From: Clytia hemisphaerica
Taxonomy: Eukaryota > Cnidaria > Hydrozoa > Leptothecata > Clytiidae
Assembly: GCA_902728285.1 (NCBI GenBank)
Contig: CACVBU010000743.1
Span: forward strand, 1,206,357-1,270,356
Direction: 5' to 3'
Length of the DNA: 64,000 nucleotides
Under the pieces are notes generated by a model. It was not told where the DNA came from. It worked only from the letters and a program-made list of their open reading frames with translations, and searched no databases. The position numbers were made by a program, and so were the translations under genes. Below, piece by piece: positions 21,601 to 33,200 of this stretch; position 1 is the first letter of the stretch; each line of letters opens with the position of its first letter.

Positions 21601-24600
21601 CGGCTGGGAACAGTAGTTTTGCCAGAAAACCGGTTTTTAGGCCTACAGAGCTGCCCGGGCTTACGCTGTAAGCTTACAGCGCTTTACTGGAGCCTTAGTT
21701 AAGCTTATTCTGAGCTCCATACAGGGCTGAGCTGGTTCCCAATGGTCCTAAACCTCGTGGGACACTCCCTTGCAATGGATTAGACCCATTGAAGTCCAGC
21801 GAAGGAGGCAGAACCGACGAATTTTCACTAAAATAGCTTTAAAACGCTCAAAAAGCTCTATTTAAGCGATTTTAAGGCTTTTTTAAGCAAAAAACGTAAA
21901 AACGCGACCTTATAAGCGAGTGAGCTACTTCCAAAGGCTCTAATTAGCATGTTTTCATGCTGCTAAAGCGATTTAGAGGGTTTAGAACCGGCTGGGAACA
22001 GTAGTTTTGCCAGAAAACCGGTTTTTAGGCCTACAGAGCTGCCCGGGCTTACGCTGTAAGCTTACAGCGCTTTACTGGAGCCTTAGTTAAGCTTATTCTG
22101 AGCTCCATACAGGGCTGAGCTGGTTCCCAATGGTCCTAAACCTCGTGGGACACTCCCTTGCAATGGATTAGACCCATTGAAGTCCAGCGAAGGAGGCAGA
22201 ACCGACGAATTTTCACTAAAATAGCTTTAAAACGCTCAAAAAGCTCTATTTAAGCGATTTTAAGGCTTTTTTAAGCAAAAAACGTAAAAACGCGACCTTA
22301 TAAGCGAGTGAGCTACTTCCAAAGGCTCTAATTAGCATGTTTTCATGCTGCTAAAGCGATTTAGAGGGTTTAGAACCGGCTGGGAACAGTAGTTTTGCCA
22401 GAAAACCGGTTTTTAGGCCTACAGAGCTGCCCGGGCTTACGCTGTAAGCTTACAGCGCTTTACTGGAGCCTTAGTTAAGCTTATTCTGAGCTCCATACAG
22501 GGCTGAGCTGGTTCCCAATGGTCCTAAACCTCGTGGGACACTCCCTTGCAATGGATTAGACCCATTGAAGTCCAGCGAAGGAGGCAGAACCGACGAATTT
22601 TCACTAAAATAGCTTTAAAACGCTCAAAAAGCTCTATTTAAGCGATTTTAAGGCTTTTTTAAGCAAAAAACGTAAAAACGCGACCTTATAAGCGAGTGAG
22701 CTACTTCCAAAGGCTCTAATTAGCATGTTTTCATGCTGCTAAAGCGATTTAGAGGGTTTAGAACCGGCTGGGAACAGTAGTTTTGCCAGAAAACCGGTTT
22801 TTAGGCCTACAGAGCTGCCCGGGCTTACGCTGTAAGCTTACAGCGCTTTACTGGAGCCTTAGTTAAGCTTATTCTGAGCTCCATACAGGGCTGAGCTGGT
22901 TCCCAATGGTCCTAAACCTCGTGGGACACTCCCTTGCAATGGATTAGACCCATTGAAGTCCAGCGAAGGAGGCAGAACCGACGAATTTTCACTAAAATAG
23001 CTTTAAAACGCTCAAAAAGCTCTATTTAAGCGATTTTAAGGCTTTTTTAAGCAAAAAACGTAAAAACGCGACCTTATAAGCGAGTGAGCTACTTCCAAAG
23101 GCTCTAATTAGCATGTTTTCATGCTGCTAAAGCGATTTAGAGGGTTTAGAACCGGCTGGGAACAGTAGTTTTGCCAGAAAACCGGTTTTTAGGCCTACAG
23201 AGCTGCCCGGGCTTACGCTGTAAGCTTACAGCGCTTTACTGGAGCCTTAGTTAAGCTTATTCTGAGCTCCATACAGGGCTGAGCTGGTTCCCAATGGTCC
23301 TAAACCTCGTGGGACACTCCCTTGCAATGGATTAGACCCATTGAAGTCCAGCGAAGGAGGCAGAACCGACGAATTTTCACTAAAATAGCTTTAAAACGCT
23401 CAAAAAGCTCTATTTAAGCGATTTTAAGGCTTTTTTAAGCAAAAAACGTAAAAACGCGACCTTATAAGCGAGTGAGCTACTTCCAAAGGCTCTAATTAGC
23501 ATGTTTTCATGCTGCTAAAGCGATTTAGAGGGTTTAGAACCGGCTGGGAACAGTAGTTTTGCCAGAAAACCGGTTTTTAGGCCTACAGAGCTGCCCGGGC
23601 TTACGCTGTAAGCTTACAGCGCTTTACTGGAGCCTTAGTTAAGCTTATTCTGAGCTCCATACAGGGCTGAGCTGGTTCCCAATGGTCCTAAACCTCGTGG
23701 GACACTCCCTTGCAATGGATTAGACCCATTGAAGTCCAGCGAAGGAGGCAGAACCGACGAATTTTCACTAAAATAGCTTTAAAACGCTTAAAAAGCTCTA
23801 TTTAAGCGATTTTAAGGCTTTTTTAAGCAAAAACGTAAAAACGCGACCTTATAAGCGAGTGAGCTACTTCCAAAGGCTCTAATTAGCATGTTTTCATGCT
23901 GCTAAAGCGATTTAGAGGGTTTAGAACCGGCTGGGAACAGTAGTTTTGCCAGAAAACCGGTTTTTAGGCCTACAGAGCTGCCCGGGCTTACGCTGTAAGC
24001 TTACAGCGCTTTACTGGAGCCTTAGTTAAGCTTATTCTGAGCTCCATACAGGGCTGAGCTGGTTCCCAATGGTCCTAAACCTCGTGGGACACTCCCTTGC
24101 AATGGATTAGACCCATTGAAGTCCAGCGAAGGAGGCAGAACCGACGAATTTTCACTAAAATAGCTTTAAAACGCTCAAAAAGCTCTATTTAAGCGATTTT
24201 AAGGCTTTTTTAAGCAAAAAACGTAAAAACGCGACCTTATAAGCGAGTGAGCTACTTCCAAAGGCTCTAATTAGCATGTTTTCATGCTGCTAAAGCGATT
24301 TAGAGGGTTTAGAACCGGCTGGGAACAGTAGTTTTGCCAGAAAACCGGTTTTTAGGCCTACAGAGCTGCCCGGGCTTACGCTGTAAGCTTACAGCGCTTT
24401 ACTGGAGCCTTAGTTAAGCTTATTCTGAGCTCCATACAGGGCTGAGCTGGTTCCCAATGGTCCTAAACCTCGTGGGACACTCCCTTGCAATGGATTAGAC
24501 CCATTGAAGTCCAGCGAAGGAGGCAGAACCGACGAATTTTCACTAAAATAGCTTTAAAACGCTCAAAAAGCTCTATTTAAGCGATTTTAAGGCTTTTTTA

Positions 24601-27179
24601 AGCAAAAAACGTAAAAACGCGACCTTATAAGCGAGTGAGCTACTTCCAAAGGCTCTAATTAGCATGTTTTCATGCTGCTAAAGCGATTTAGAGGGTTTAG
24701 AACCGGCTGGGAACAGTAGTTTTGCCAGAAAACCGGTTTTTAGGCCTACAGAGCTGCCCGGGCTTACGCTGTAAGCTTACAGCGCTTTACTGGAGCCTTA
24801 GTTAAGCTTATTCTGAGCTCCATACAGGGCTGAGCTGGTTCCCAATGGTCCTAAACCTCGTGGGACACTCCCTTGCAATGGATTAGACCCATTGAAGTCC
24901 AGCGAAGGAGGCAGAACCGACGAATTTTCACTAAAATAGCTTTAAAACGCTCAAAAAGCTCTATTTAAGCGATTTTAAGGCTTTTTTAAGCAAAAAACGT
25001 AAAAACGCGACCTTATAAGCGAGTGAGCTACTTCCAAAGGCTCTAATTAGCATGTTTTCATGCTGCTAAAGCGATTTAGAGGGTTTAGAACCGGCTGGGA
25101 ACAGTAGTTTTGCCAGAAAACCGGTTTTTAGGCCTACAGAGCTGCCCGGGCTTACGCTGTAAGCTTACAGCGCTTTACTGGAGCCTTAGTTAAGCTTATT
25201 CTGAGCTCCATACAGGGCTGAGCTGGTTCCCAATGGTCCTAAACCTCGTGGGACACTCCCTTGCAATGGATTAGACCCATTGAAGTCCAGCGAAGGAGGC
25301 AGAACCGACGAATTTTCACTAAAATAGCTTTAAAACGCTCAAAAAGCTCTATTTAAGCGATTTTAAGGCTTTTTTAAGCAAAAAACGTAAAAACGCGACC
25401 TTATAAGCGAGTGAGCTACTTCCAAAGGCTCTAATTAGCATGTTTTCATGCTGCTAAAGCGATTTAGAGGGTTTAGAACCGGCTGGGAACAGTAGTTTTG
25501 CCAGAAAACCGGTTTTTAGGCCTACAGAGCTGCCCGGGCTTACGCTGTAAGCTTACAGCGCTTTACTGGAGCCTTAGTTAAGCTTATTCTGAGCTCCATA
25601 CAGGGCTGAGCTGGTTCCCAATGGTCCTAAACCTCGTGGGACACTCCCTTGCAATGGATTAGACCCATTGAAGTCCAGCGAAGGAGGCAGAACCGACGAA
25701 TTTTCACTAAAATAGCTTTAAAACGCTCAAAAAGCTCTATTTAAGCGATTTTAAGGCTTTTTTAAGCAAAAAACGTAAAAACGCGACCTTATAAGCGAGT
25801 GAGCTACTTCCAAAGGCTCTAATTAGCATGTTTTCATGCTGCTAAAGCGATTTAGAGGGTTTAGAACCGGCTGGGAACAGTAGTTTTGCCAGAAAACCGG
25901 TTTTTAGGCCTACAGAGCTGCCCGGGCTTACGCTGTAAGCTTACAGCGCTTTACTGGAGCCTTAGTTAAGCTTATTCTGAGCTCCATACAGGGCTGAGCT
26001 GGTTCCCAATGGTCCTAAACCTCGTGGGACACTCCCTTGCAATGGATTAGACCCATTGAAGTCCAGCGAAGGAGGCAGAACCGACGAATTTTCACTAAAA
26101 TAGCTTTAAAACGCTCAAAAAGCTCTATTTAAGCGATTTTAAGGCTTTTTTAAGCAAAAAACGTAAAAACGCGACCTTATAAGCGAGTGAGCTACTTCCA
26201 AAGGCTCTAATTAGCATGTTTTCATGCTGCTAAAGCGATTTAGAGGGTTTAGAACCGGCTGGGAACAGTAGTTTTGCCAGAAAACCGGTTTTTAGGCCTA
26301 CAGAGCTGCCCGGGCTTACGCTGTAAGCTTACAGCGCTTTACTGGAGCCTTAGTTAAGCTTATTCTGAGCTCCATACAGGGCTGAGCTGGTTCCCAATGG
26401 TCCTAAACCTCGTGGGACACTCCCTTGCAATGGATTAGACCCATTGAAGTCCAGCGAAGGAGGCAGAACCGACGAATTTTCACTAAAATAGCTTTAAAAC
26501 GCTCAAAAAGCTCTATTTAAGCGATTTTAAGGCTTTTTTAAGCAAAAAACGTAAAAACGCGACCTTATAAGCGAGTGAGCTACTTCCAAAGGCTCTAATT
26601 AGCATGTTTTCATGCTGCTAAAGCGATTTAGAGGGTTTAGAACCGGCTGGGAACAGTAGTTTTGCCAGAAAACCGGTTTTTAGGCCTACAGAGCCGCCCG
26701 GGCTTACGCTGTAAGCTTACAGCGCTTTACTGGAGCCTTAGTTAAGCTTATTCTGAGCTCCATACAGGGCTGAGCTGGTTCCCAATGGTCCTAAACCTCG
26801 TGGGACACTCCCTTGCAATGGATTAGACCCATTGAAGTCCAGCGAAGGAGGCAGAACCGACGAATTTTCACTAAAATAGCTTTAAAACGCTCAAAAGCTC
26901 TATTTAAGCGATTTTAAGGCTTTTTTAAGCAAAAAACGTAAAAACGCGACCTTATAAGCGAGTGAGCTACTTCCAAAGGCTCTAATTAGCATGTTTTCAT
27001 GCTGCTAAAGCGATTTAGAGGGTTTAGAACCGGCTGGGAACAGTAGTTTTGCCAGAAAACCGGTTTTTAGGCCTACAGAGCCGCCCGGGCTTACGCTGTA
27101 AGCTTACAGCGCTTTACTGGAGCCTTAGTTAAGCTTATTCTGAGCTCCATACAGGGCTGAGCTGGTTCCCAATGGTCCT
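12686..27179. repeat. Satellite DNA array, 388-bp unit, about 37 head-to-tail copies
   Basis: The anchor TAGTTTTGCCAGAAA recurs every 386-390 bp from 13081 to 27044; a first copy without TAG starts at 12691, and a last partial copy ends at 27179. From 17346 to 23554 sixteen successive steps are exactly 388 bp and the copies look identical by eye. Copies at both edges carry substitutions and small indels. Units 1-4 share GAGCCGCC, CTGAAGCG and mostly GGGGGCAG. Unit 5 is mixed, and units from about 14636 carry GAGCTGCCCGG, CTAAAGCG and GGAGGCAG. The unit is more GC-rich than its surroundings and has no long open frame. I compared it from memory with 5S rRNA and spliceosomal RNAs and found no convincing match. 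I call it satellite DNA, possibly centromeric or heterochromatic, with no proven function. Confidence 0.95.
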
Positions 27180-27363
27180 TAGGCTACGTCATATCTGCCT
27201 TCGCTCCGAGCGTAAAACTCCTCCTCTTCGGGCTATGAGCACTGCTCTTGGTTAAAATATTGAAATTCTCCAGATAAATCGCATGCGCAGTAAAGACACG
27301 CATAATCAGTCTTCGATTATTCAAAAACAACAGACGGCCTTCGCAATCTAAAATCATAACAAT
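27180..27363 (+). promoter_or_regulatory. Presumed promoter and leader of the helicase gene
   Basis: The 184 bp between the last satellite base and the helicase ATG. It has a small GC-richer patch (CTTCGCTCCGAGCG near 27200) and no clear TATA box. The sequence before the ATG is AATCATAACAATATGG, with A at -3 and G at +4, a good animal start context. Its role is inferred from position only. Confidence 0.35.
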
Positions 27364-29498
27364 ATGGCTACCGACAATCCCTTGCATTTTGATAGAGACG
27401 AAGCTGTGAGTTTTTTGGAGAAATATACCTTTGGCATCGAAAAATTTCATCCTAAACAATTAGCATTGATAGAGGAGTTCTGTTTGGGGAAAAATATCTA
27501 TCTGAGTGCCCACACTGGCTTTGGGAAATCAATTGTTTTTCAGTCTATACCTTGGTTTTTTGACCTATCCAATGATCAAAGTCTTGGGACATCAACCCTC
27601 TTGGTCATTTCCCCGTTGGTCTCTTTGATGGAGGACCAAGTAAAATATTTAAAGACCAAAACATGCATTTCTGCAGTAGCCATCAACCAGACTACCGAGA
27701 ACCTAGATGAGGTACTTAAAGATGTTGAAGATGGCATTTACTCTCTTGTGTATACTTCACCAGAAAGCATGTTGTCAAAGGGTAGATTACGTCGACTTCT
27801 GTCTTCAGATAGCTTCCAAGATCACTGCATTGGTGTGGCCATAGATGAAGCCCATGTTATGGCAGAGTGGTTAGTAATATATGTATATGTCTTTTCTGTG
27901 TATTATGTTTTATATTGGCAAGGAGCATCACACCAATGTATTGGAATATCCATCCACAATTCCTTCTGTGCTTTTGTACTTCTTGTCTGCGCTATCTCGC
28001 AGGTTGATCAGTATTGAATTTTATTTTATGTAGACGTTTGTATGTTTATTTGTGTCATTCGTCATAGTCAATAATCGTCAAAATGTGACTAATGATTAGT
28101 TATTGAATGGTGATTTTCATTGTTCGACACTTATATTGCTTAGCTAGAGTTGAATCACGCTTGTTATTGCTTTCCTTTTTCCATTCTATTCAGGGGATTT
28201 GCTGATTTCAAAAAAAAGGTTTTCCGAAAATGGTACTCCAACCTTATTGAACTGAGGTCCCTCCTTGGAAGCAATATTTGTTTTGCTCTCTTCACAGCAA
28301 CAGCGTCTCGGTTGATGGAGCTCAAAATTTTTGAATCGCTTGGTTTAACACCTGATGATTTTACTTGTGTTGTTCTTGACCCTGATAGAAAGAACATTTG
28401 CTATCAAGTTCAAATGGTACCCAAGGTCAGTTTGTCCATTATTTTTGACTTTGTATTGCGTGACATTTTTGAACATGGTGATAGCTCTACAAGAAGACTT
28501 ATTTACTGCCAAACTAGAAAGCAATGTGCTATTCTTTACAACATGTTCCTCCTCAAGCTTGGTAGCAGCATGTATAGTGGTGGAGCTGAGCACCCAAAGA
28601 AGAAAAGAGTTGACATGTTTCATGGGGGAACAGCTGATTCTGTAAAGAGCCACATTTTGGAGGAGATCTCAAAAGAGGATTCTCATATCCGTGTGGTTAT
28701 TTGCACTATTGCATTTGGAATGGGTGTAAATGCAAAAGGTATAAATGAAAGTATTCATTTTGGCCCCTCAAAGTCAATTACGTCATTTGTCCAGGAAAGT
28801 GGTCGCATTGGTCGTGAAGGCAAACCAAGTGTGAGCAGATTGTTTCACACCAGCACACTTACTGGCAAAGTTGATACAAAAATGAAGGAGTTTGTTCATT
28901 CCAAAGACCAGTGTAGACGGAAGATCCTGCTTTCCCTATTTTCAAATTCAACATCAGCTGAATACGGCTGTGGTTGTGAGTGTTGTGAATATGTGCCTTG
29001 AAATGTGAATGTTCCATAAGTAAATGGGCACCTATTGATTTTACTTTGAAACCTCAGAATAATGACTCCAAAAGTCGTAAAACCTCAGATTCTGCCTTAA
29101 GCCTTCTTCATGAAAAGTTAGACGAGTTCCGAAGAAGCTTCCTTGAATTTGATGTAAAACCTGTTGGTGTTCCATCTGTATACATGGAATTTGATCACTA
29201 CCAAGTTAAATCGTTGGTTAAAAATGCTTCAAAGATCTTTTGTGTCACAGATGTCTATTTTTATGGTTTTGTTTGGAGATGGAAACATGCAAAAAGAGTT
29301 TTGAAGATTTTCAATGAGGTTTTTGAGGACATTGATGAGCTATTTTCTAGTTTGAATGAAAGCATGCCAGATTTTCATAACTCGCAAAGTTTAATTGGTA
29401 ATGAATGGTATGAGATTGCAAATGACACTTCCATGTTTGACACACTCAGTGATTCCATCATGAACAGTCTGCGTAATGACACCCAACAATCAGAATAA
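27364..29498 (+). CDS. RecQ-like superfamily 2 ATP-dependent DNA helicase, one frame break
   Basis: Exon 1 is 27364-27869 and exon 2 starts at 28194, after a GT-AG intron (GTTAGT...TTCAG) that splits Trp169 exactly. Helicase motifs follow in order: FHPKQ (28-32), motif I TGFGKS (51-56; RecQ usually has TGxGKS), Ia VISPLVSLMEDQ, motif II DEAH (161-164), III FTATAS (about 202-207), V TIAFGMGV (340-347) and VI QESGRIGREG (369-378). A Cys cluster CGCECCEYVP follows and the frame hits TGA at 28999. The other frame continues at once with KCECSISKW and runs to 29498, so a one-base frame break cuts a Cys-rich C-terminus. The tail, about 165 aa, is of unknown fold. Expected role: ATP-driven 3'-5' DNA unwinding in the nucleus. 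It differs from the conserved animal RecQ helicases and resembles lineage-expanded, transposon-like copies. Confidence 0.85.
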
Positions 29499-30241
29499 GG
29501 GCTAATTTTTCAGCATTCTTACTTACTTATAAAAATTAAAAAAAATCTTTATATACTACAAACTTTTTCTTTTCTCAAACCAATAATTAGAAAAAAGGCG
29601 ATGAACTAAAATTGTTAAATTCTGATCACATCTAATTAGGCCACACAGTCTTTTACCTACAGCAATTTAATCTTATGATTCCAGAGTTATTTAAATTGAT
29701 GTTAGTAGTTTTTTTACTTTAGTCTAATGGTTTTTTGTGATACAATTTATAATTATTAGCAATGCTTAAAGATGGAAAAACGGTGGCTTGTTCATTTTTT
29801 TCTGTATATCATTATTCAAACAAGAAGCAACCAGAATACTTTTTAGATATTTCTGAACTTTCTACTTATAGCAGGAATTTTTTTTTGATTAACACATTGA
29901 TTTAGGAATTTGACTTGATGTTTTGATTCAGAACACCCTGTACATTTTGAGCAAAAATAAAACTGGTATCACAAACATGTAACAAAGTATTTACAAATTT
30001 ATGTTCAACCAAAAAAGGTCCAAAATAATTCGATAGTTCAATCTGTTCTACTTCAATAAGGGAACTGATTTTTGCTGGAACAAATCTTTTCTTTTTCCAC
30101 AGTTTTTTGCCAAATCTGTAAAATTTTGAACCCCTGAAAATTTTAATTACCACGAAATGCAATTTTTTATATTTTTTAGGTTTTTTTTAATTAACTACTG
30201 CAAAAATTAGTTCCCTCAAGTTATTCAATAAAATCCACAGC
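29499..30241. other. Convergent intergenic gap between helicase and DUF6589-like gene
   Basis: AT-rich. I see no further exon for either gene. AATAAA sits near 29955 and 30226; read for minus-strand transcripts, neither is in a clear polyadenylation position. Confidence 0.4.
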
Positions 30242-33200
30242 CTATCGTACTGTCTTTTGTGTCCTGATTTGTGTTTTGTGATCTGAGATCCATTTGTAGA
30301 AATCAACAAAATCAAAGTCTTTGAGAAGACTGTCTTGGCAGTTTCTGAACGATGAGTATTTTCTCTCTTCGTTTTTGACTAAAGCTTTTTCTCTCATTAG
30401 TTCTTTCACAATTTTGAGCCTATCCTTTGTGTTTGCGGCTTTTACATGTCTACCAGACCTTTGGTGTATAGCTGATTGTTTATCAAAGTTTTGAAGAAGC
30501 TCTTTATTGTACGGCAATGCTTTCAAATACTTGTCAAGAATTTTTTCATCTGTTTGATGTGGTCCAAGTCTCTTTTTCAGCAACTTGACAACTTTAATCA
30601 AGTGCTCCAAACCCATGTCCAAAGGAATGTTACCACCTGAAAAGGGAAAGATAACAAATTTGAAACTTTTTTCAATTACCATCATGGTATTTCTCTCAAA
30701 AAAACCTACCATGCCAAGCAAGCTTTCGGAAAAGATTTGCCTTTCATCTTAAATACTCATTTTTGATTGAAAAATAAATAAATTGACAGTCCTCCTAATT
30801 AAAAATAAAACTCCTCAACAAACTAAGTACTAACCTTGAAATCAAAACATTTTCAGGGTTTTTGCTGCCTACTAGAATTGGTCAAAGTTGGTTCCATAAG
30901 GTTATTTATCTTTATTAAAAATTTGCTTACCAAGACCATTTTTTTTCTTGACAGACCGGTTCCAAATTAATCTGTATGCATCTTGCTCTGATAGAAGTGC
31001 AGTTACTTGGCAGAGTAGATGAAAGCCTTCCACTGCATACTTCCTACTTCCTGCTCCATCAACTTTCATGTATGGTAGCATGAACTTCCATGATCTTATA
31101 ATTCGGTCACCATCTCCTTCACTGATAGCATCTTTGAAATTTCTAATTAAGATCATGAATTCCATAACACTACATTGATAGTTGAACATGTCATCGTTGC
31201 TTTTATCATTGTTAATTGATGTCTTTGCAGCAACTGGAATTGGTTCCAAGCCATGTTTCTACAGTAAAAAAATCACAATATTCATACTTTATAGTTTTAT
31301 GGAAATGAATATATTTTTTATGTGTATGGGACATTGTTTTTATGTTTGTATTATTATGATATAGGATTATTATGTACTTTATATACATAATCAAAATTAT
31401 ATATATACCACCACAGGATAAAGTAGTAAATGCTATCCAAGTTAAATAAAAATTAAATTTTTTTTTTATCATTTTTTCTCCTTATCAAAATCAGTTTCCT
31501 TAAGGTATATGTTGATAAAAAATCTAGCCATAGGGAAAATACCTTGAGTTCGTGATCTCTTTTGAATTTCCCATTATTTTGATACGTCTGCTTACATCCA
31601 GGGTATCGACATTTAAACCGACCATTTTCGTCCGTCTCCTCAGTATCACTTGATTGCTGCTGAAAAAAATGCAAACCTAGCTAGTATTCTCCAAAAATCA
31701 TGAATAAATGATTTAAATATTGATTTTGGTTGTGTGCTAGAATCTTTTGAAACTTCAGAATTGAAACTTTCAAGTAAATTTTATGAAGAGTTTCTTCTCA
31801 AAGCAACTTGAATAGTACCTGTTTTTGCAAATTTTTCATTTTGAGAAAATCTTTCAGCTGGTCAGATTTCAAAATATATTTGTCCACAATTCTTTCAGCT
31901 AGATCTTTCAAAAATTTCTTTTTGGCTCTATTGTCATCGTCTGCTGGCAGCTCAACATCAGCTGGAATGTCCTTGACATCTTTGATTGACAATTCAACAA
32001 GAGCTGCAGCTATTATGCGAGCATCTAATTCCACCTTTAAAAAAGAGAATTCTAGGGGTTTGATTTAAATTTTACAAAATTTTGAGAAGCTAAGGAACTT
32101 AAATATCAACAAAATCTTGATTTGGCAGTTTTTACCAAATCTTGAAATAAAAAATTTAATACCTCTAAAAATTGCCTGCAAGCAGCATAATTCTTCTTAA
32201 CTTCAGTGACAACGTTTCTTCGATTAATGAGGATCTTATCTGTTCCCAAGGTGCATTTATCTGTGGAAGTCGTTGAGTAGAAATGGTTGAAGCAAACCTT
32301 AAAAAAATATTTAGGAAATATTAGCTTGTTGCAACCTGTAATACTGATAATTGAAGATGATTATTTTGCGTTTCAGAAAATATAGTAAAAAGTTTTAACC
32401 AACCTGCATGAACTTCATCTCAGTATGGAAATCTGCAATTCGAAATGCATCCCATCCAGTCGTTCTTCTGGGGTAAATCCATTTGCAGTTTGAAATTGAG
32501 AGTTGATGGCTCGCTCAACTGATAATTGGTCTCCAACAACAGCTAGAGTTCCAAGGTAGGTTTCATCATTGATCACACTTTTGGGTTGATATTGTTGAAA
32601 ATCTTTCAGAATCCGGGCAATTCCGTCAGAATCATTCTCATTTTCATAAACCATGCCAAGAGATTCTGAATGAAAATATATGTAAGAGCTTTTCTTAGTG
32701 TTTTTTTACCTTTACTGTGTAAAATTCTTTCAGCTGTATGTTAAAAATATTTCTTATGTCACACGTACAGGGATAACCCTATCTCTACTCTTAAAATCCA
32801 ATTTTCAGATGCAATTTTCAATATTTTTTCGAGCTAATTTAATTTAATTCAAATTCTATGCACATACCATTTGACATTTTTTCGACATTTCTTTGGAATG
32901 TTTGTGGGGTATATGCTTAACAACTGAATTTTCCATTGATCTTAGGCATTCAATGTCTTGGACAAGGATTCGCTGCACCAATGTGATATAATTGGCTCGT
33001 TGTTGTCTATGGTCATCTTTGTCAAATAGAAATTCTCCATTTGGAACATCATCTAATTTCTTCCTTGGAGTAACAGTGTCTAGATGATTTCCACCAACTC
33101 TGTTGATGACATAAGCCTTAACGCAATCGTGGGAGTCAATATTTTGGTTATCTTCAGTCATATCGCTCACCTTCATGTTAACATCAACATTATCAAACAC

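Noticed and set aside
12686-27179. CRISPR array
   Set aside because: Units are 388 bp, adjacent, and lack unique spacers; the setting is eukaryotic.
27184-27459. Minus-strand frame across the helicase start
   Set aside because: Antisense of the helicase first exon and promoter.
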